A stretch of DNA of 64,000 bases from Propionibacteriaceae bacterium (GTDB lineage Bacteria; Actinomycetota; Actinomycetes; Propionibacteriales; Propionibacteriaceae): assembly GCA_030532575.1 (NCBI GenBank), contig JAUNKV010000006.1, forward strand, positions 1-64,000. Direction: 5' to 3'. Positions 59,470 through 64,000 of this stretch are shown piece by piece (within the stretch, counting starts at the first letter, position 1; the number at the start of each line of letters is the position of its first letter). The position numbers and the translations under genes were made by a program. The notes beneath the pieces are model-generated. The model saw only the letters and a list, made by a program, of their open reading frames with translations, ran no database searches and was not told the DNA's origin.

Positions 59470-61564
59470 TCTGCACCAACTGGCCGAGCAGGTCGGGATC
59501 GCCCGCGAGTTCTGGGACTGGAAGGGCAACCACACCGTCATCTCCCGCGACACCGTCGTCGCGGTGCTGGCCGCGATGGGTGTCGACGCCAGCACCGACG
59601 AGGCCTGCCGAGCCGCGCTGACCAGGCTGGATGAGGAGGCCTGGCTCCGGGTGGTGAAACCCTGCACCGTCGTGGAACAAGGCGGTGAGGTCACCGTGGA
59701 CGTGCACGTCCCGGCGGGCACCGGGGTGGAGGTGCGACTGCTGCTGGAGAACGGCGAGGAGCGCCCCGGTTGGCAGCTGGAGAACTGGACCCCGGACCGC
59801 GAGGTGCGAGGTGCCTGGCGGGGCGAGGCGACCTTCAGCTTCGGCACCGACCTGCCGCTCGGCTACCACGAGGTGGAGGTGACCGGTGTGGAGGGCAGCT
59901 TCCGCGCCAGCGTCATCGTCGTGCCGACCTTCGTCGGCTTCCCGGAGCGGATGCGGGGCAACCGGGTCTGGGGATATGCCACCCAGCTCTACAGCGTCAC
60001 CTCGAAACGCTCCTGGGGGATGGGCGACTTTAAGGACCTGGCCGATCTCGGCACCTGGGCCGGCGGGGAGCAGGGGGCCGGTTTCGTGCTGGTCAACCCG
60101 CTGCACGCCGCGCAGTCGATCTCTCCCATTGAACCCTCGCCCTACCTTCCGGCCAGCAGACGTTTCCTGAGTCCGCTGTACATCCGCCCCGAGGCCATCG
60201 AGGAGTTCGGGGAACTGGGCCGGGAGGAGGCCGCAGCCATCAAGGCGGCCCGCAAGTCGGTGCGGGGCGACGGGGTCAGCATCGACCGGGATGCCATCTG
60301 GAAGGCGAAGAAGGCGGCCCTGTGGACCATCTTCCAGGTCAGGCGACGCCCGGCACGCGAGCTTGCCTTCGCGACCTTCACGCGCCGCACCGGGCAGGCC
60401 CTGCGCGATTTCGCGACGTGGAGCGTGCTGTGCGAGCACCACGGGTCGGACTGGAGAAATTGGCCCCAGCCGCTGCAGGACCCGCGCTCCGAGGCGACGA
60501 CCGAGTTCGCCGCCACCCACGCCGAGCGGGTGGAGTTCTTCACCTGGCTGCAGTGGACGGCGCAGCAGCAGCTCACCGCCGCCCAGGGCGCAGCCGAGGA
60601 GGCCGGGATGGCGCTCGGCGTGCTGTCGGATCTGGCGGTGGGGGTCAGCGAGTCCAGCGCCGAGACCTGGCTGATGCGTGACGTCTACGCCACGGGGGTC
60701 ACCGTCGGAGCACCCCCGGACCAGTACAACCAGGCCGGGCAGGACTGGGGGCAGCCGCCGTGGAACCCGCGCCGCCTGGAGGAGCTGGCCTACGCGCCGT
60801 TCCGCGAGATGGTGCGGGCCGCACTGCACCGGGTCGGTGGACTGCGCATCGACCACATCATCGGGCTGTTCCGGCTGTGGTGGGTGCCAAAGGGTCTGGG
60901 ACCGGCGGGCGGTACCTACGTGCGCTATGACCATGACGCGACGATCGGCATCCTGGCCCTGGAGGCGCACCGCGCCCAGGCCCTGGTGGTGGGGGAGGAC
61001 CTCGGCACCGTCGAGCCGTGGGTGAGGCAGTACCTGGCCCGCCGGGGCCTCCTCGGCACCGGGGTGATGTGGTGGGAGTACGACCAGGAGGGCAACCTGC
61101 AGGCCCCCGAGCACTGGCGCGAGTACTGCATGGCCTCGGTCACCACCCATGATCTGCCCCCGACGGTGGGCTACCTGGAGGGCGGCCACGTCGAGCTGCG
61201 CCACGAGCTGGGCATCCTCACCGAGCCGCTGGCCGACGAGCTGGCGGCGGCCCGGGCGGAGCGGGAGATGTGGGTGGCGCGGCTGATCGAGCACAAGGTG
61301 CTGGACCCCGAACGGGCCGACGACACCGTCGAGGTCATGTTGGCCCTGCACCGCTACCTCGGGCTGACCCGAGCCAAGGTGCTGGTCGCGGCCCTGGCCG
61401 ACGCCGTCGGGGAGAAACGCACCCAGAACCAGCCGGGCACGATGGACGAGTACCCGAACTGGCGGGTCCCACTGGGGGATGCCAGCGGCCGGGTGATCCG
61501 GCTGGAGGAGATCTTCGCCGCGGAGCTGCCCACCCGGCTGGCGGAGGCTCTCCGCGACCACTGA
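59450..61564 (+). CDS. malQ: 4-alpha-glucanotransferase
   Basis: This GH77 enzyme moves glucan chains between maltooligosaccharides, a step in maltose and glycogen use. The 704-residue protein has the long actinobacterial N-terminal domain, RVWGYATQLYSVTSKRSWGM, then GFVLVNPLHAAQSISPIEPS, and catalytic regions GGLRIDHIIGLFRLWWVPKG (nucleophile Asp in RIDH), VVGEDLGTVEPWV (acid/base Glu) and TTHDLPPTVGYLEG (third Asp). GTG 59450 has AGGAG in front. The cytosolic location suits import of maltodextrins by one of the ABC systems. Confidence 0.97.
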   Translation: MTPLSDDLHQLAEQVGIAREFWDWKGNHTVISRDTVVAVLAAMGVDASTDEACRAALTRLDEEAWLRVVKPCTVVEQGGEVTVDVHVPAGTGVEVRLLLENGEERPGWQLENWTPDREVRGAWRGEATFSFGTDLPLGYHEVEVTGVEGSFRASVIVVPTFVGFPERMRGNRVWGYATQLYSVTSKRSWGMGDFKDLADLGTWAGGEQGAGFVLVNPLHAAQSISPIEPSPYLPASRRFLSPLYIRPEAIEEFGELGREEAAAIKAARKSVRGDGVSIDRDAIWKAKKAALWTIFQVRRRPARELAFATFTRRTGQALRDFATWSVLCEHHGSDWRNWPQPLQDPRSEATTEFAATHAERVEFFTWLQWTAQQQLTAAQGAAEEAGMALGVLSDLAVGVSESSAETWLMRDVYATGVTVGAPPDQYNQAGQDWGQPPWNPRRLEELAYAPFREMVRAALHRVGGLRIDHIIGLFRLWWVPKGLGPAGGTYVRYDHDATIGILALEAHRAQALVVGEDLGTVEPWVRQYLARRGLLGTGVMWWEYDQEGNLQAPEHWREYCMASVTTHDLPPTVGYLEGGHVELRHELGILTEPLADELAAARAEREMWVARLIEHKVLDPERADDTVEVMLALHRYLGLTRAKVLVAALADAVGEKRTQNQPGTMDEYPNWRVPLGDASGRVIRLEEIFAAELPTRLAEALRDH

Positions 61565-61595
61565 GGTCGGTTTCCGACGGGGCGCGGTGGTGGGT

Positions 61596-62183
61596 TCAGG
61601 GGATGCGGAGCTGGACTTCCCGGATGGCTGCGATGGCGCGTTGCAGTGAGGGAATGAGGGACTGACCTCGGCTGCAGTCTCAACTCTCCAGTGGGTACCA
61701 GCGAACTCGTTCAGATGGCGTACGAAGAGGGGGCCGGGCTTCGGGTCCTCTCGGGCCACCTCCTCGCGGATGGTCCGGCTTCGGCTGCGCAGGCACAGCT
61801 CCAACAGGGTCTGTTTGGCCTGGGGGACATCCTTGGGAGAACTGGGTACTCGGTTTTGCTTCACCTTGAAGTAGGAGGCGAACGCCTCGGCATCGGCCAT
61901 CAGCCAGGCCTCCGTCATGGTGTGGACGAGCCGGAGCAGCAACAGGGGATTTCTCGGGAACCTTCGCCAGTAGCTGCTCCCGCAGGGACACCGGGCAGTG
62001 GCCGTCCGAGTCCCGGAACACGATCCAAGGGGTCTCACGTGCAGCCCAAGAGTAGTTCAGCAGTTTGGGATCGAGTTTGGTCCGGCCACCTGCAGAACGA
62101 AGACTGGTGATCCGGCCGCCAGCATGTTCCACGACCCGACGCGCCATCGCCTCGTCGGAGCGGCCTTCCACAACGACGTGCAT
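61596..62183 (-). pseudogene. TOPRIM-like (DUF4276-like) gene with two frameshifts
   Basis: From ATG 62183 the frame reads MHVVVEGRSDEAMARRVVEH and WIVFRDSDGHCPVSLREQLL; the Glu in VEGRSDE and the DxD in FRDSDG are TOPRIM-like residues. Near 61955 one extra base moves the sense reading to another frame (NPLLLLRLVHTMTEAWLMAD, FASYFKVKQNRVPSSPKDVP, HLNEFAGTHWRVETAAE), and near 61660 it shifts back (SLIPSLQRAIAAIREVQLRI, stop 61596-61598). It lies 7 bp after the AAA ATPase gene and is its probable partner. It seems broken, unless the sequence has errors. Confidence 0.72.
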
Positions 62184-62190
62184 GGCCGCA

Positions 62191-63345
62191 TCACCGTTTC
62201 GCAGCGAGGAACAGGCCGGACAGGTCCTCTGGGGCCAAGAGGGTCCCGGTGGTCTCGGACAGCGGCAGCCCTGCTGCGATCTCATCGGCGACCTCGGGGA
62301 TGTCCGAGAGCCGGTGGGCGACGGTGCCATCATCGGTCACCTGGAGCACCAGGACCTCATCGGGGTGGATGCCCTCGTCATCCAACAGCTCCGACGCATG
62401 GGTGGAGAGGATCACCTGCATGGTGGAGCTGCGCTGGGACACGGCCAGCAGGGAGGGAAGGACACGCACGACGGCGCTGTTCAGGGACAGCTCCGGCTCC
62501 TCCAGCAGCAGGACGCCACCGTTGTTCGGAGCGCTGACGATGCTCCACAGCAGGCCGATCAGGCGCAGTGTGCCGTCGGAGAACTCGGACTCGTTCTGCT
62601 CCGAGGGAGTGCTTCGCCAGTTCTGGTAGCCAGCCACCAGGTGGGGATGCCCAGCGGAGTCGGTCTTCAACTCAAGGCTCGTGAAATTGGGTACAGCCGC
62701 CCTGAGGGCCTTGACCATGCGGCGCAGCCACGCTTCCCGCGTCTGTTTCGGCGTCCCACTCATCTCGGCGATCATGGTGCTGCCGAATTCCTTGGTGCTG
62801 AACACCCCCGCCAGTTGGGGGTTGCGGATGATCTGAGGCACGAGATGGAAGTAGCTCACCTTGGCGAAGTGATCCGCGATGGGGCGGAACGCCTGGTTGG
62901 CCGAGATCTGCTCCAGGTGGGTCTGCAGCATCCGGTCGGGGTCAGAGGCGTCGAACTGGTCCGGCCGTTCCAGAAGGGTTTCACCGTCCTTCCTCACGAT
63001 TTCCCGCACCACCTGGGGCTGGTTCTTACCGCCCGAGCGTCCTTTGAGGGCCAGCTCGTAGTGCCAGATGGTCTCGCCGTCTTGCAGGGTCACCTCGATG
63101 CCCAGCTCACCCTTGCGATGATTTCGGGCAAACAGGCAGCGGATTCTGGACAGGCCACCTCGTGCATCGATGGCGGCGGCCAGGCCGCCGCCCGGGCGGG
63201 CGATGTCACCGAGGAACCGGAACAGGTCCAGCAGGTTCGACTTGCCGGAGGCGTTGGGGCCGACGATGAGGAGCCGGTCACCGATGCTGAAGCTGAGCTT
63301 CTTGAAGTTGCGCCAGTTGTGCGCCGTGACGTGGGTGATCCTCAT
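62191..63345 (-). CDS. AAA family ATPase (AAA_21/OLD-like)
   Basis: The 384-residue protein starts MRITHVTAHNWRNFKKLSFS and has Walker A IVGPNASGKSNLLD, a signature-like SEFSDGTLRLIGLLWSI, Walker B GGVLLLEEPELSLN and the His switch ILSTHASELLD. This is the SMC/RecF-like ATPase layout used in OLD- and PARIS-type defence proteins. The following gene encodes a TOPRIM-like protein. Start: ATG 63345 (GGAGG very close upstream) or ATG 63354. Confidence 0.88.
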   Translation of the reverse strand: MRITHVTAHNWRNFKKLSFSIGDRLLIVGPNASGKSNLLDLFRFLGDIARPGGGLAAAIDARGGLSRIRCLFARNHRKGELGIEVTLQDGETIWHYELALKGRSGGKNQPQVVREIVRKDGETLLERPDQFDASDPDRMLQTHLEQISANQAFRPIADHFAKVSYFHLVPQIIRNPQLAGVFSTKEFGSTMIAEMSGTPKQTREAWLRRMVKALRAAVPNFTSLELKTDSAGHPHLVAGYQNWRSTPSEQNESEFSDGTLRLIGLLWSIVSAPNNGGVLLLEEPELSLNSAVVRVLPSLLAVSQRSSTMQVILSTHASELLDDEGIHPDEVLVLQVTDDGTVAHRLSDIPEVADEIAAGLPLSETTGTLLAPEDLSGLFLAAKR

Positions 63346-63386
63346 GCCCTCCATCTTTGCACGAGCCTTGCACGAGGCTGAGAGAA

Positions 63387-64000
63387 TCAGGTCAGGGCGG
63401 CTTCCCGGAAGGCCCGGGAGCGGTCCCGGTAGTCGGTGAACTCGTCGAAGCTTGGGGCGCACGGCGAGAGCAGGACGACGGCCCGGGTCAGGTCGCTGGT
63501 GCGGGCCAGGTGCATCGCGTCGGCGAAGTTCTCGGCCTTCACCAGGCCCCGGATGCGACCTGCGGCCTCGTCGGCGAAGCGGTGCCCGGCCGGGCCGATC
63601 GTCAGCACCTTTGTGGGGGCCTGGCGGTGGGCCAGGAAGTCGATCAGCGGTTCAAAGGGCAGGTCCCGCTCCGAGCCGCCCAGGATCAGCACGACGGGGG
63701 AGTCCGGCCAGGTGCGCAGCGCCGCCTCCACCGCCTGCGGGTTGGTGGCCAGGCTGTCATCCACCCAAGTCCGGCCGTCGTTCGACGGCACCACCTGCAG
63801 CCGGTGCTCCAACGGCTGGACCTCCCGCAGCGAGGCCAGCGCGGCCACCGCGTCGAAGTCGTCGCCGCACCAGGCCTTCGCCGCCGCGAGGGCCAGGGCC
63901 GCGTTGCCGACGTTGTGGTGACCGCGCAGCTGCAGCTCATCGGCGCCGAGCTCACCGACCCCCTGCCACGTGATGCTCTGTGAGGTGACCTGCAACCCGA
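63387..64000 (-). CDS. murD: UDP-N-acetylmuramoylalanine--D-glutamate ligase, C-terminal part
   Basis: The reading frame runs off the right edge, so only the last 200 or so residues are seen. Landmarks: LRGHHNVGNAALALAAAKAW (central domain), EHRLQVV, TWVDDSLATNPQAVEAAL and VVLILGGSERDLPFEPL (C-terminal ligase domain), ending SPCAPSFDEFTDYRDRSRAF. MurD adds D-glutamate to the peptidoglycan precursor in the cytoplasm. The division-and-wall cluster should continue past the window. Confidence 0.93.
   Translation of the reverse strand, partial: GLQVTSQSITWQGVGELGADELQLRGHHNVGNAALALAAAKAWCGDDFDAVAALASLREVQPLEHRLQVVPSNDGRTWVDDSLATNPQAVEAALRTWPDSPVVLILGGSERDLPFEPLIDFLAHRQAPTKVLTIGPAGHRFADEAAGRIRGLVKAENFADAMHLARTSDLTRAVVLLSPCAPSFDEFTDYRDRSRAFREAALT

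Noticed and set aside
59423..62038. An 871-codon open frame on the minus strand
   Set aside because: Most of it is antisense to malQ. Only its first part (about 61.66-61.96 kb) is real, as the middle segment of the TOPRIM-like pseudogene.

Overview
The window reads as chromosomal DNA of a high-GC Gram-positive bacterium (Actinomycetota). The evidence is the strong G/C third-position bias, many GTG starts and ATGA/GTGA stop-start overlaps, a WhiB-type Fe-S regulator, and families confined largely to actinobacteria (DUF3499, TobH, DUF3039, DUF6297, DUF6507, DUF5719). The gene order whiB - large family 2 glycosyltransferase - DUF5719 - Rv3259-like protein - DUF3499 - manB - Trm112-like - TobH, with ahcY further on, matches the conserved mycobacterial whiB2/manB neighbourhood. 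A member of the Propionibacteriaceae is my best guess, as inference only. I saw no rRNA, tRNA, CRISPR array or transposase.

Layout. 0-8.2 kb: a WD40-like protein and a lipoprotein, purD, an RHH-like protein, a methyltransferase, a YagU-like membrane protein, a small reverse-order toxin-antitoxin-like pair sandwiched between a gene and a duplicated fragment of that gene's 3' end, and purB. 8.2-17.5 kb: a carbohydrate locus with a secreted DUF4832-type protein, a three-gene sugar importer lacking an ATPase, a GH36 alpha-galactosidase, a relB/relE pair whose relE is split by a 161-bp non-coding element with terminal inverted repeats, and a regulator made of HTH-ROK fused to a Gfo/Idh/MocA-like domain. 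17.5-27.2 kb: an iron-box-preceded siderophore-interacting protein, a MacB-like export set, a TM0106-type nuclease, menG, a maltokinase-cap-like protein and an ABC exporter with a DUF6297 membrane protein. 27.3-39 kb: two more ATPase-less sugar importers, the second in an operon with a class V aminotransferase and diverging from a FadR-type regulator with two matching operators.

39-47.5 kb is the conserved whiB-to-tobH block, interrupted by three tandem copies of a hairpin-rich repeat that also occurs at 31.75 kb. 47.6-55.6 kb is the most distinctive region. A DUF6507-type partner precedes an 839-residue polymorphic-toxin-like protein. Then follow four tandem paralogous immunity-like genes, each separated by a near-identical copy of the toxin C-terminal tip, in a roughly 815-bp repeat. 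The array ends in a truncated fifth copy and a frameshifted fourth immunity gene. Three accessory genes (a hypothetical, a DUF6177-like and a TY-Chap-like protein) lie on the opposite strand. 55.6-64 kb: ahcY, DUF3039, an MFS transporter, a DUF2510-RDD membrane protein, malQ, an AAA ATPase paired with a frameshifted TOPRIM-like (DUF4276-like) gene, and the 3' part of murD.

How it works together: the three sugar importers, GH36, malQ and the maltokinase-cap protein suggest varied oligosaccharide use, with the importers probably energised by a shared ATPase outside the window. The 48-54 kb array suggests inter-bacterial competition with repeated duplication of immunity genes. All assignments are by reading motifs; no database search was run.
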